DNA of 64,000 nucleotides from positions 61,056,545-61,120,544 of the forward strand of contig CM048844.1 of assembly GCA_026545765.1 (NCBI GenBank), in the 5' to 3' direction. Source of the stretch: Plantago major (lineage: Eukaryota; Streptophyta; Magnoliopsida; Lamiales; Plantaginaceae). The translations under genes and the position numbers were made by a program. Below are positions 22,669 to 33,140 of this stretch, in pieces (position 1 is the stretch's first letter; every line of letters starts with the position of its first letter). The notes beneath the pieces are model-generated. The model had not been told where the DNA came from and ran no database searches. It was given only the letters and a program-made list of their open reading frames with translations.

Positions 22669-23940
22669 TCTATCTATCTTTATATTAAAAGAAAAACCAT
22701 TCAAGCCTTCTCATTCAATACACATCATCAATTATGTGGAATTGATGAGCATTCCTATTGGCTAATAAATGTCTACGTGGTAGGTTGGTTATGTTTTCAT
22801 TATCTAAAATTTAATGTTATTATTTCCCCATCTTCAATCAATCGCCTCTCCCAAATCATCTCCCAAGCCATCTCCGCCGATCCTTCTCTAACAACGCCAT
22901 GCTACCCCACTTGAATTAAAACCTTATTCAAGATCAAATTAGGAGAAGCAACTGCGAATCGACTCTCAATTGAATCGGTGAGCCTATGCTTTCGATTAAT
23001 TCGAGTTGCAGCCAGTTCCTCACCATCTCTACATACTGGTAATTTACTTCTATATTCTTTTCTGATTGTTATGAAAATTTCGATTGCATTTGAGTTTCAA
23101 TTTGGTTGTTTGAATTGAGAAAATATTAGGCATGAGGACGGATTTGGATGCGGTAACATCATACAGTGAGATCGTTCCTGATATTGTCGTGTTTGATGAC
23201 TTTGAGAGGTTTGATTGACTTCTCATTTCTACTTATTCATTCATCCGTCTATTTTTCAAATCATTCTCTAATTAGTTTAAAGGATCCACACCCATCTATT
23301 CAAAACCATCGGGTTCAGTTTCATTCTCTTTCTCTCTCGATCCATTTGTACGCATCATGTGTCATCACCAAATAAACCTAGATTTATGTATAGTATTTCC
23401 CCGTCTCAGAGGTTTACTATTAGTTCTTTCACTGTGCTCCCATATAAGTTGGATCAATACTGCAAATGTTTACAACAGGCTTTAATTTTTATTTGCAGAC
23501 AGACTATTGATGATGGAAAGCAGAATCTTGGAGAAGGATAACTGTTTCGGACCCAACAAATATCTCTGTCCTTTTATTCCCATATAACAGGTAGATTTCA
23601 TTGCGTTTTTTACTACTTTTTTGTCATTTTAAATGACCACATAAAGTGTTCGATGACAAGTGATGAGTTATATGTTCTTTTGTTTTTATGATCGTTTTTG
23701 TATGCTATGCTCTACGTGATCGACCCCTTCCTAGAATAGTTTTTTATAGATGTTTAAGCAAGATGGAGTTGATATGAAATATTCAATATTCATGCATATA
23801 AAGTTTAGTGTTTTACAGAACCTCATAAAATTTACCAATTAAGTAGATGGAGATGGTCTCTCTGGATGCTGCTGCAAAGGTATTGCTTGGGACACAACAA
23901 TGACTTCTAGAAGTAATGCACCTAAGCTCGGTTGTTGTAT
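22669..23940 (+). other. Helitron-like 5' end followed by exon-like scraps
   Basis: TCTATCTATCTTTATATTAA at 22669, preceded by A, is of the plant Helitron 5' type. The text that follows (ATGTGG, then GATTGGCTAATAAATG-like wording) parallels 31743 and 41860. Further in are exon-like scraps: an ATG at 23132 opening RTDLDAVTSYSEIVPDIVV before a possible donor near 23208, and a possible acceptor TTTGCAG near 23499. No family is recognised, and no matching 3' end was found. Helitrons often carry captured gene pieces, which is one reading of these scraps. Confidence 0.35.
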
Positions 23941-23945
23941 ACCCT

Positions 23946-24529
23946 TGTAGACACCGAAAATTCGTAAATTTGTGTTGTCTTTAGATTAGATATATGGAGA
24001 ATATCAAATCTTAGCCATTTAGAGTTCATCTAGTTTTGGGATGAAGACTGTATCTTACTCCCCAAGTCATAATTCTCTTATAAATAGGAGATCTTGATTA
24101 GGGTTTCACAGTTAGAGATGGATTAAGTCACAAACGACTCCATCAAACTCCCTACTACCAAATTGTAGGTTAAACCCAAAATCCGGATCAAGCTGCTGAG
24201 GCCCCGGTACTTAGAGAGAGGAATCAAGAGATCGAAAGTTGTAACTCCCAAGTTATCAAATAAAAATTCCATGTTCCATGTTTTTCTTTGACTCTTTTAA
24301 ATGTCCATTTGCAGGTTATGAAAATCCATGGCAAACAAATTGGCATGCCCAGTGGGACGATTTTCGCTCTTCATCTCCACTATCTAAAAATCCATGTTTG
24401 TAGATTCAATGGGGGCATGCTAAATCACCTTTGGGGGCATGTCAAACCAAGCTTCAAGTTCTCCATCAAGTTTTCGAGACCAAGTTGCAACCGCCATCAA
24501 GTCTCTACAACTGGTCTCGAGGGGGCATT
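23946..24529 (+). repeat. Tandem LTR-plus-mini-interior unit 1
   Basis: A 584-bp unit holds an LTR-like part starting TGTAGACACCG, with a TATA-type TTATAAATAGGAG near 24075. A primer-binding-like TTGGCATGCCCAGTGGGAC lies near 24341, then about 170 bases ending in a polypurine-like GAGGGGGCATT. The layout (LTR, primer site, tiny interior, polypurine tract) resembles a terminal-repeat retrotransposon in miniature. The next unit starts immediately. Confidence 0.8.
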
Positions 24530-25116
24530 TGTAGACACCGAAAATTCGTAAATTTGTGTTGTCTTTAGATTAGATATATGGAGAATATCAAATCTTAGCC
24601 ATTTAGAGTTCATCTAGTTTTGGGATGAAGACTGTATCTTACTCCCTAAGTCATAATTCTCTTATAAATAGGAGATCTTGATTAGGGTTTCACAGTTAGA
24701 GATGGATTAAGTCACAAACGACTCCATCAAACTCCCTACTACCAAATTGTAGGTTAAACCCAAAATCCGGATCAAGCTGCTGAGGCCCCGGTACTTAGAG
24801 AGAGGAATCAAGAGATCAACGAAAGTTGTAACTCCCAAGTTATCAAATAAAAATTCCATGTTCCATGTTTTTCTTTGCCTCTTTTAAATGTCCATTTGCA
24901 AGTTATGAAAATCCATGGCAAACAAATTGGCATGCCCAGTGAGACGATTTTAGCTCTTCATCTCCACTATCTAAAAATCCATGTTTGTAGATTCAATGGG
25001 GGCATGCTAAATCACCTTTGGGGGCATGTCAAACCAAGCTTCAAGTTCTCCATCAAGTTTTCGAGACCAAGTTGCAACCGCCATCAAGTCTCTACAACTG
25101 GTCTCGAGGGGGCATT
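24530..25116 (+). repeat. Tandem LTR-plus-mini-interior unit 2
   Basis: A 587-bp near-identical copy of 23946-24529, differing by a 3-base AAC insertion and about five substitutions by eye. It ends in the same GAGGGGGCATT polypurine-like tract before the third LTR start. High identity implies a recent tandem duplication or an unequal exchange between LTRs. Confidence 0.85.
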
Positions 25117-25472
25117 TGTAGACACCGAAAATTCGTAAATTTGTGTTGTCTTTAGATTAGATATATGGAGAATATCAAATCTTAGCCATTTAGAGTTCAT
25201 CTAGTTTTGGGATGAAGACTGTATCTTACTCCCTAAGTCATAATTCTCTTATAAATAGGAGATCTTGATTAGGGTTTCACAGTTAGAGATGGATTAAGTC
25301 ACAAACGACTCCATCAAACTCCTTACTACCAAATTGTAGGTTAAACCCAAAATCCGGATCAAGCTGCTGAGGCCCCGGTACTTAGAGAGAGGAATCAAGA
25401 GATCAACGAAAGTTGTAACCCGCTTTTATCAAGATCAATAAAATTATCATTTGTGCAATTTTACTTTCTACA
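25117..25472 (+). repeat. Third left LTR copy (chimeric 3' end)
   Basis: A 356-bp segment from TGTAGACACC to TTTCTACA. Its first about 310 bases match units 1 and 2 almost perfectly. Its last about 55 bases (CAAGATCAATAAAATTATCA and onward) instead match the end of the right LTR at 29781. It is followed by TTTTTGGCACGCCCAGTGGG, a primer-binding region of plant Gypsy type. Confidence 0.8.
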
Positions 25473-25606
25473 GATTTTTGGCACGCCCAGTGGGACATCT
25501 CTACCTCTCATCTCTTCTCTTCAAGAGCAAGAAAACCATCATCTCTTCTGCAAAAAGCGACTAGCAGTGGGGGCAAGCAATTCTGCTCAATCAAAGTAAT
25601 CCATCG

Positions 25607-26692
25607 TTGAGGCAAAGCACGGAAAATCAAGTTCTCAAGGAAGGTATGGCTAGAACAACTTCGATGGAAGAGCAAATTATGAACTTGTCAAGCAACATGT
25701 TGCGGCTCATTAGAATATGTGAAGATCGAGATGCCAAGTTGGACATGCTTTTAAACAAAGGTGGTATTGTACAGACAACTGATGCAGATGAGAGGAAACA
25801 TCAAGAATATGATGAATGTCTGAAGCTGCTCTTAACACAACATAGAAGCTTCAAGCCTGCAACTGAACGATCACAAAAGCATGCGGATGTCAAGCTACCC
25901 GCCACCAAGTGAAGGAGTTGATCATCCAAACCATCAATGAAAATTTAGACAAGAAGTTTGGGTCATCTTCTAGCTATGTCAAGCCATATACACCCAGGAT
26001 TAATGCGCTAAAGATGCCAAAAGACTATCAACCACCAAAGTTTCAGCAATTTGATGGCAATGGCAATGGCAATCCAAAGCAACATATTGCACACTTCATT
26101 GAGACTTGCAATAGTGCTGGAACTCATGGTGATCAACTTGTCAAGCAGTTCGTCCGATCACTTAAAGATAATGCTTTCGACTCGTACAGTGACTTGGGGG
26201 CAAACTCCATTGATAATTGGGACCAGCTGCAAATGCAATTCCTCGATCGCTTCTACAGCACCCGAAGGACGGTCAGCATGGTCGAACTCATAAGTACACG
26301 TCAAACTGAAGAGGAGCATGTTCTTGACTACATAAATCGTTGGAGGGACCTACACCTTAGATGCAAGGACCAAATATCCGAAACCACGGCCATTGAAATG
26401 TGCACTCAAGGAATGAACTGGAATCTTTCCTACATCCTTCAAGGCATCAAGCCAAAAAACATTTGAAGAGCTTGCAAATCGTGCACATACCATTGAAATG
26501 AGCATGGGTACTAACAAAGCGCATGGAGATTGCTCCAAAATAAAAGATGAAGACGACGTAGGTGGTGAAAGCGAAAGCGAAAACCAAAGCAATGATGAAG
26601 AGGAAAGCGATGAAGATGTAGCGCCATCTTATTCTATCTCAGCAAGTATGCTCCTGGATATGAGCTTAAACTATCTAAGGCCCTCAAATTAA
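25607..26692 (+). pseudogene. Gypsy gag remnant of the composite element
   Basis: Translation shows a gag protein. The N-terminal region is helical (MEEQIMNLSSNMLRLIRICE), followed by KMPKDYQPPKFQQFDGNGN, KQHIAHFIETCNSAG, DQLQMQFLDRFYSTRRTVSM, YINRWRDLHLRCKD and AIEMCTQGMNWNLSYILQG. This is the PF03732-type retrotransposon gag, which builds the particle. Acidic low-complexity residues follow. Protease, RT and integrase are absent after it, so the element could not move alone. Fossil, with few breaks in gag itself. Confidence 0.85.
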
Positions 26693-27110
26693 ATCTTCTC
26701 AAGTGCCACTCCTTGATATGAGTATAAACTATCTCAAAGCTCCTTAACACGAGCATAAACTGTTTATAAAATCAAATCCAAATCTAAATCAAGTACGCTC
26801 CTCGATACGAGCATAAACTGTTAGCAGCTCCTTGACACGAGCATAAACTGTTCATGAAATCAAATCCAAGTCCAATTCAAGTGCGCTCCTCGATACGAGC
26901 ATAAACTGTTAGCAGCTCCTTAGCACGAGCATAAACTGTTACAGATTCAAGTCTGAAGACCAAATCAAGTACGCTCCTGACCCGCATGAGCATAAACTGC
27001 ATACGGTGACCACCAATGGCATGACACGTGGCTAAACTGTTAACTCGCCTCACCTCGTCTAAGGTGGCTAAGTAATAGATACTCCTGGCCCGCATGAGTA
27101 TAAACTGTGT
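26641..27110 (+). repeat. Tandem array of ACGAGCATAAACTG words
   Basis: About nine to ten spaced copies of a word of the type GCTCCTNNACACGAGCATAAACTG occur, with a longer period of about 100 bases visible twice (26790 and 26885). It follows gag where pol would be expected. The region after it contains GTACGTAGGCAGC near 27169, wording common upstream of 3' LTRs in plant Gypsy elements. Confidence 0.8.
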
Positions 27111-28628
27111 ACGACACCCCTTTTCAAGTGTTTGAACTATGTTTTGACTTGATCCTCTTTTATGGAGGTACGTAGGCAGCTTAGAAAATTCTAAGTTCAG
27201 TCAAAATATGTGAAAGCAGCTAGTTTGTCCAGGCGAAACGGATGAATAAATCAAAGCGGCTACTTGTGGAACCTTCATTGACTCATCGTGGTTGAGCGAA
27301 TCTCCAGGTTGACCAATATGTCCAAGTTACGCTTCCAAATCAAAGTTGATCGGTATGTACAAGCTAAACTTCAAGTTCCAGGTTGATCAATATGCCCAAG
27401 TTGTGCTTCAAAGTCCAGGATGATCGGTTGTTGGATTGTCATGTCTTGAAACGGTTAAACGTGAGACTAACGTTTTAGCATGCTGAGATCGTTGTGTGAT
27501 GGGAGCACTTAGGACGAACGAAATAAATAAAAGCATAAAATGGCAAAAAAAAAAAAAAAAAAAAAAGGGAAAAAGGGATTTAAAATCCCCAAAATCAACT
27601 CCATTCCCAAAATCCCCAATTCTCCTCCTTCATCTTGCTCCAGTTCACGCCATCTCCTCCTTCTTCATCTTGCTCCAGTTCACGCCATCTCCTCCTCCAC
27701 AGTCCACCATGGCAGCTTCACCGTGCAACACCCACCTCCGCCTCCTCGCCATGGTCAGTCACGCCTCCCTCGAACCACCACATCTCACCGCGCCACTCCA
27801 GCATCCACCTGCTCCGCCACTCCTCTGCTCCACCCAAATCAAGCTCTTCGCCGCCACGCCTCCCGTCCTCCGCTGCGCTCCTCCACTCCGCCGATTGAAC
27901 ATAGCCGCTCCGCTGCGCTCTTCCTCCACGCCGCACAGCTCCATCAAAGCAGCTCCATTGCTCCAGCTCCCCGCCATTGCTCCAGCTCGCCGCCTCTCTC
28001 TTTTCCTCTGTCCCGGATTTGGATAAAGATGAAGAAGATTGGAACTCACCAGATTTGGATCGGAAAAGGTTGAATTCTGCCTCTTTGCTGGCTTCTGGTT
28101 TCTGCTCCTCTTCCTGTTGCTTGTTCTTCGTGAATACTGTGGGTTGACTGGATGGGTCCAGGTCCTTATATAGTTGTGAAAAATAGAATTCGAGTCCTGA
28201 TTAAAGTCGAAAATTTGATAAAGTTTGAGTTAGAATCAAGTTGGAACTCCAGTTCGAAAAGAAGATTCAGGCGCTTGTTCATAATTATCTGGGGATCGAT
28301 ATTCGTGTTCAGCTTGGAGTCTTGATTATTAAAAAAAAAAAAAAAAAAATGACGGAGAATTATTATTTGGAAGAGTTCGATTAGCAAATCGAAATTGAGA
28401 AGATGTAAACGTGGAGAAGCTTATCATTTAAAGCAAGCCCAAAGTAGGATATAAAATCCACATGAGTAAAGACGGTTTGATCTTACAACCAAAAAGCACC
28501 ACAGCAGATTAAAAAAGATCAATCCAAGTGAAGAAGTCGTTGACACGCTCGATTCAAGAGTCGCAACTCGTTCATTTCAAAACGCATCTCAAAAGACGCT
28601 ACTCATGAACAAGTCGTGAGGGGGCATT
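27111..28628 (+). other. Non-coding interior of the composite element, ending in polypurine tract
   Basis: It contains GTACGTAGGCAGC (27169), repeated GTTGATC.GTATG-type words, a 56-bp stretch identical to 43556-43611, an A run near 27546 and a GC/Pro-rich block (27600-28070) with overlapping open frames in several frames. It ends in GTGAGGGGGCATT, the polypurine tract just before the right LTR. The Pro/Ser-rich frames look compositional rather than genic. The GC-rich block may be a captured host piece or a structured leader-like segment. Confidence 0.6.
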
Positions 28629-29781
28629 TGTAGACGAACGAAATTCGTCTACTATAAAACGACATTCAAAAATACATATTAGAAAAACAAAAATACAATT
28701 TTCTAGCATTTTTAAAATTTTACTAAATTAAATTATAGAATAAAATTGCTAGATCATTTTCTAATATATAAATTTAAATCAAATAATGTCACATGGGCCA
28801 ACGCGAAAGTAAATCATGTAAATTGGGCTACATGTGGATAAATTGGGCTACATGTAAATAAATCGGGCCATAGGTGATGGGCTAGGTCTCCATGTGGTGA
28901 AATTGGGCCAGAATTAATGGACTAGGGCTCCATGTAATGAAAATGGGCTAGAGTTGAATAGTTGGGCCATGGGCTCCTATATTCTAGGGGAATATGCTCT
29001 TTTTATGGCCTTTCAAATTGTTATAAATAGAGGATCCCTTCATTCATTTTCCACACACCAAGTAACACATCAAGAGGAGCATAAGAAAGAAGAAGAGGAG
29101 CATAAGAAGAAGAGGAGCAAGAGAAGAGGAGCAAAAAGAAGGCAAGCAACAAGCAAGAGCAAGAGCAACAAGCAAGATCAAGAGCAAGAATCACAAGTCT
29201 TCTCAAGATCAGCATCAAAGTTCTAGCAAATATTCAAGAAGTTCATCGACAAATCCAGGAGTAGTCACCGTTTGATCCAAGAAGGAGCCTCAACGCACTT
29301 GGAGAAACGTTATTGGAAGATCAACTACGCCAAAAAGATCAAATCCGAGAATCCTGACGAAACTCGAGCAAACGTTCTTGAAGTTCATCACCAAATCTAA
29401 GCCAAGACCATCGTTAGATCCAAGATCAAGCTCAAAAGCCCTTGGAGAAACGTTTCCTGCCGGCCAAACTTCCTCTAAAGAAGATCAAAGGCCAAATCCT
29501 GCGACGATCTAGAAGCGTTCTCCGTGGAGTTCATCAAATCCCCAAGAAGTTCGTCATCGCTCGCATCAAGCACTCCCAAGTTCATAATTCGATTCGAGAT
29601 CAAGCTGAGAAGCCCTCGCATCGACGTTTGCTCGACTTTCACGTCAAAATTCCTAGAACGAAGAATTTGAAGATCCAAGTTCGCCGCTTTAGAAGACTAG
29701 AATCAGAGGATTAGAATAGAGATTGTACCCCGCATTATTAAGATCAATAAAATTATCATTTGAGCAACTTTACCTGCTACA
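28629..29781 (+). repeat. Right LTR of the composite element
   Basis: A 1153-bp segment from TGTAGACGAACG to CCTGCTACA, preceded by the polypurine tract and followed by ACCCT. A TATA-type TTATAAATAGAGG lies near 29022. A purine-rich AAGAGGAGCAAGAGAAGAGG stretch follows (29075-29130), probably transcribed leader. The terminal about 60 bases match the third left LTR; the rest does not resemble the left copies. Confidence 0.8.
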
Positions 29782-29839
29782 ACCCTATTTGGTTATATGG
29801 AACTTAGAAAATCACATTAGTTGATACCTTTGTGACTAT

Positions 29840-30052
29840 GCAGTGAAATTTAGAAGACTGGAGGATATTGCCAATGTGTTGTCTTCCAGAACGCATTCTT
29901 CAGAGACGACTGAGTTATTCCGGTTCAGTCAGTTAGATATAACGATTTGGGGATCAGATATTCCCGATTTTGATTCGATGCTCCAAGTTTCTGCTGATCT
30001 GCTGCACCGGAGTCCACAATGTGCAGGGAAGAAGAAAGAAAGATTTTCTATA
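29840..30052 (+). CDS. Possible host exon, unrecognised
   Basis: An acceptor-like TGACTATGCAG precedes an open stretch encoding KFRRLEDIANVLSSRTHSS, ELFRFSQLDITIWGSDIPD and LLHRSPQCAGKKKERFS. It ends at a good donor-like CTATAG/GTGAGC near 30051. The reading frame is open beyond the donor to 30208. I do not recognise the family. It lies only 60 bases right of the composite LTR element, so that element may have inserted in an intron of this gene or of a gene copy carried by a Helitron. Confidence 0.3.
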
Positions 30053-31742
30053 GGTGAGCATTATGTTGTTTGGTTAATGAGCAAAAGAGTTATCCTGCCT
30101 TTCTATGATTACCATACACTATATGTTTCCCAAAACAACAGGTATACAAGACATCAACACCTTGGTAATAAGTTGTGTGAGTTTATGAGGCTAGAACTTT
30201 ATAGTTAATACCAGCTATGAAGAAACGATTCCTGCATTAATTGAATGTTCTGCTACTTCAATTAGATTCACCATTGTTCTTGCTCATGAGGACCTCTATA
30301 AGACTGTTTTGAGTTGTGAAGCTTGCTCTATAGAATACAATATACACATATCAGTGAATTATGAAGCTTAAATCTCAACCCCTTTTGTTTTCATCAGATT
30401 CTTATTTATTACTATCCTTTTAAATCGTTGATGGATATTCATCTACTATTATGGTTCAAAACAGGATGTGTTGCTGAATTTGATTTTTTTTAATCTAATG
30501 TTGAGTTAAGTGTAATTATAATTCAGACTAAGAAGCTTACTTAGTGTTAGTGGCTCCATATCTCTGGGAAAACAAAAACTACACTTAATTTCATTTTGTG
30601 ATTCATTATCCCTTCAATTTTCATTAGCTCAATGAAATTTTCATTTCCAACCAAAGCTTAAATAAGAAAGATTTGATTTGCCTTGCCAACTTACTTATAA
30701 TACAAGTTGTCATGTTGATTTATTGTTTTCATATTGAGTTTGAAAAATTCTTGAGTTGCTTTCTTTTTATAGAAAAAAGTCCAGTTTTTATATATCTAGA
30801 GAGTAGGTATGAGTTAATTATCTTGAGTTGCTTTTGTCTTGGAGTTAAGTATCTTAGTTTATTTATCTATAGCTATCTGATAATATTATGATATTTGAGA
30901 TGTTAGATATAGCTGTGTTCTCATACTCGGATTGGATATTAATCTTTTTCTCTAATCTATAGATAAAAGTCAGAGTTAATGGAGCAGATAGAATTTGAAG
31001 GTTCAGAGTACGCATGCTGGTGTATCTGGTGTGTATTAATGACTTAAGGTGAATTGGTAGGGGCCTGGCGATCTCAAGTCGGGAGAAGTAGTTGGCGTAG
31101 TAATCCGGGACACTAATGGAATTGTATTATTGACTTGGAGGCAGCGTGAGTTTGGATCCATCATTTGCTCAGAAATTGCAGGAAGGCTAGCGGCTCGATG
31201 TGCGGTACAGTTGGCACGTGAAACGTTGTGCCAGAATGTTATCTTCTAAGGTGTAAGAACATCATTTCTTAGCTTCAGGAGGGCGCCTCATTGTCAATGG
31301 CTCCAGTAGGTGGAATTATTCAGGAAACCAAGTCCTTGCTGCCGTGATTTAATTTTGCTTCTTTTAATTTTGTTAGAAGGTGTTGGAATAATACTTTTTA
31401 TAGTGATGGAGATCCATTGTTGGCTTTTGAAATTTCTGATGTAAAAGTTCTTTGATTTTTATCAATACATGAGCATTCTTTCTCAGAAGCTACACAAGTC
31501 ATTCAAAAGCCTATCTCCTTTTTCCTATTTCATTTATTGAGATTGATAATTCAATAGAAATCATTCAAATAACAGTTTACCCAATTTTCATATAAATATC
31601 CTATAATACCATTTTAAATTGAAAAGAAATACACAATTGTGATTTGCGAGGGACAGTACAGTCCTTTATAATTCACCATTACTTAATTAATTAAACTTGA
31701 ATATTTTATTATTAATTAAATTATTTATTTATTAAAATATTA
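30053..31742. other. Interval without a recognised complete gene
   Basis: The T-rich sequence has only a motif-less 72-codon frame at 30673-30891 and the RNase H fragment listed separately at 31060-31262. The texture is intron-like. The right edge is set by the Helitron-like start at 31743. Confidence 0.4.
31060..31262 (+). pseudogene. RNase H-like (RVT_3 type) fragment
   Basis: The open translation reads VVGVVIRDTNGIVLLTWRQ, then GSIICSEIAGRLAARCAVQL, then ARETLCQNVIF before a stop. This is the core of the plant RNase H-like domain (the DXXG strand, then the helix ending before the E.D position). It is better preserved than the 8142 copy and differs from it clearly, so it is an independent lineage. 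It has no start codon context and is probably a fragment. Confidence 0.55.
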
Positions 31743-32760
31743 TCTATACATTAAAGAAAACCCATTCCTCCATATTAAAGCATGCCACATTATCATTATC
31801 AACTATGTGGAAATATGAAGGATTTTGATTGGTTATTACAATTTTAAATTCGGTATGTTGGATGTGGAACATTTTAAGTTGTTAAGATGTAGTGTACCAT
31901 ATAACTCCCATTATTTATTTTTAATGTTGACTCAATACATAATTTAGATGAATCCATAGACATCAAACTTGAATATTTTATTAATTAATTAAATTATTTA
32001 TTTATTAAAATATTTATTTATTAAATAACATAAATTGAAATAATGAAAATTTAAAAGTAGAGCATTTATTAAATACTCAATACTTCTCCAGTTTTTCAAA
32101 GAAATCAATATTTATTTAGGTATACAGTTACGAATGGATACATTAAAAATTACCAAAAAGTTACGCATTGGATTAAATAAAAACCATCATCTTATCAACA
32201 TTTACGTGAATTCTAACACATTTTCTACTTTTTACTCATTATTTATTCAAATATTACCTTCTATCTTATATATTTACTACATGGAACATTTTGAATATAA
32301 ATTTCACTTTATATATATTGAGTTTGTTATGATGTTGAAAATTTACTTTATTGAATTTTTAATGCACTATTTTAAGATGAAATAGATATAGTCAGTACAA
32401 GATCTTTATGTGCTGCATAGTCAATTGTGACAGCACCTTGGTTATTTCTGGATCTTGGTATCATTTTAGTTAATTTTGATGCTACAGTTTAGTAGAGTCA
32501 ACATATGGGTGGTATTGGTGTTGTTCCTAGGTATCAATGGCCAAGATTATTGCTTGGTGTCAAAATTTGTGCCTTATGGTTCCTTTAAAAGGCATGGAAA
32601 GTTTGACTGATAAATTAGCAACTGGAGTGGTTCGAAATTTTGAGTGGCAACATGTAGTAATTAATTAAAGCGGATTTCTCTTTGGTGATTAAATCTCCTA
32701 AGTCTGCAGATTATAGATTTGCATCTGTTTCTTTACATTATAGAAGAAATCGGGGCATTT
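31743..32760 (+). mobile_element. Helitron-like unit with RNase H fragment
   Basis: TCTATACATTAAAGAAAACC at 31743 is of the Helitron 5' type. CAACTATGTGG and GATTTTGATTGGTTATTA follow, as in the unit at 22669. The spacer ATCCATAGACATCAAACTTG (31951-31970) with its ATTAATTAAAT tail is shared with the units at 7354 and 41820. It then carries the RNase H-like stretch below. No 3' terminus was identified. Confidence 0.45.
32490..32720 (+). pseudogene. Degenerate RNase H-like fragment, same family as 8142 and 43246
   Basis: The sequence GTATTGGTGTTGTTCCTAGG, then AATTAGCAACTGGAGTGGTT, then CGAAATTTTGAGTGGCAACA parallels 8170-8310 and 43280-43430. The translated pattern is I.VVPRYQW, LATGVVRNFEWQH and SLVIK. 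Stops are present. It is the same domain relic carried in the same repeat context. Confidence 0.55.
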
Positions 32761-32937
32761 GATGTAGAATTTTGTCCATTAGTAGTCTCTATGCTCTAAT
32801 TTTATTTTTTTGATCTTTCATGATCATTGTTTTGAACTATAATAATTTGGAAATATGTTCTACAGGTATTAGTTGTTTATCCAGTAGGTACTCAGTTTAT
32901 ATAATTGTTCTATTATTAGTGCATATAACAACATCTT

Positions 32938-33140
32938 TGCATTTACTTCAATGGGTTGAAAATAGACAAGGAAATCAATAAATGAAAAGGTACTTATTGC
33001 TTTAAGATAGGTGGCTAAAATGATCACAAAATTGGAACACTATTGCCCAACAAAGTACAAACTCCAAAATTTTGCCAACGTTACATATATGACGCTGAAC
33101 ACGGAATTGACAACATGCTCAATGCTCTTGGGTGCATTTT
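32938..33140 (+). pseudogene. Decayed Helitron Rep N-terminal fragment
   Basis: By nucleotide comparison it parallels 34100-34300 of the Helitron: ACTTCAATGGGTTGAAAATAGACAAGG against ACTTCTATGGGTGGAAAAATAGACAAAG, and the GGTGG...CCAAAATTTTGCCAACGTTA part against GGTGG...CCAAAGTTTGCTCAACTATA. It represents the region that encodes GSLLPDEEKEPKFAQLYIYD in the better copy. It is heavily mutated and non-functional, and is evidence of a second Helitron at this locus. Confidence 0.65.

Larger units (their letters stand above)
23941..29786 (+). mobile_element. Composite Ty3/Gypsy-type LTR element with non-matching LTRs
   Basis: ACCCT stands directly before the first left LTR copy (23941-23945) and directly after the right LTR (29782-29786), as expected of a 5-bp target duplication around 23946-29781. 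The left side has three tandem copies starting TGTAGACACCGAAAATTCG. The right LTR (28629-29781) is a different and longer sequence sharing only its terminal about 60 bases and TATA-type promoter layout. Inside are a primer-binding region, a gag remnant, a tandem-repeat block, non-coding DNA and a polypurine tract. Pol is absent. It is a broken fossil, probably mobilised by related elements when active. By eye the tandem left copies differ at about 1% of sites, so that duplication is young. Confidence 0.75.

Noticed and set aside
24288-25138. Two nearly identical 87-codon open frames
   Set aside because: They lie in the duplicated LTR units and run from the LTR end through primer site and polypurine tract into the next LTR; the similarity comes from the tandem duplication, and no protein family is recognised.
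26641-27110. CRISPR-like or centromeric satellite reading of the ACGAGCATAAACTG array
   Set aside because: Spacing is irregular and the array lies inside one LTR element interior, so it is a local repeat of that element.
27496-28073. Overlapping Pro/Ser/His-rich open frames on both strands
   Set aside because: Several frames are open at once because of GC-rich, repetitive composition; no motif and no conserved start support a gene.
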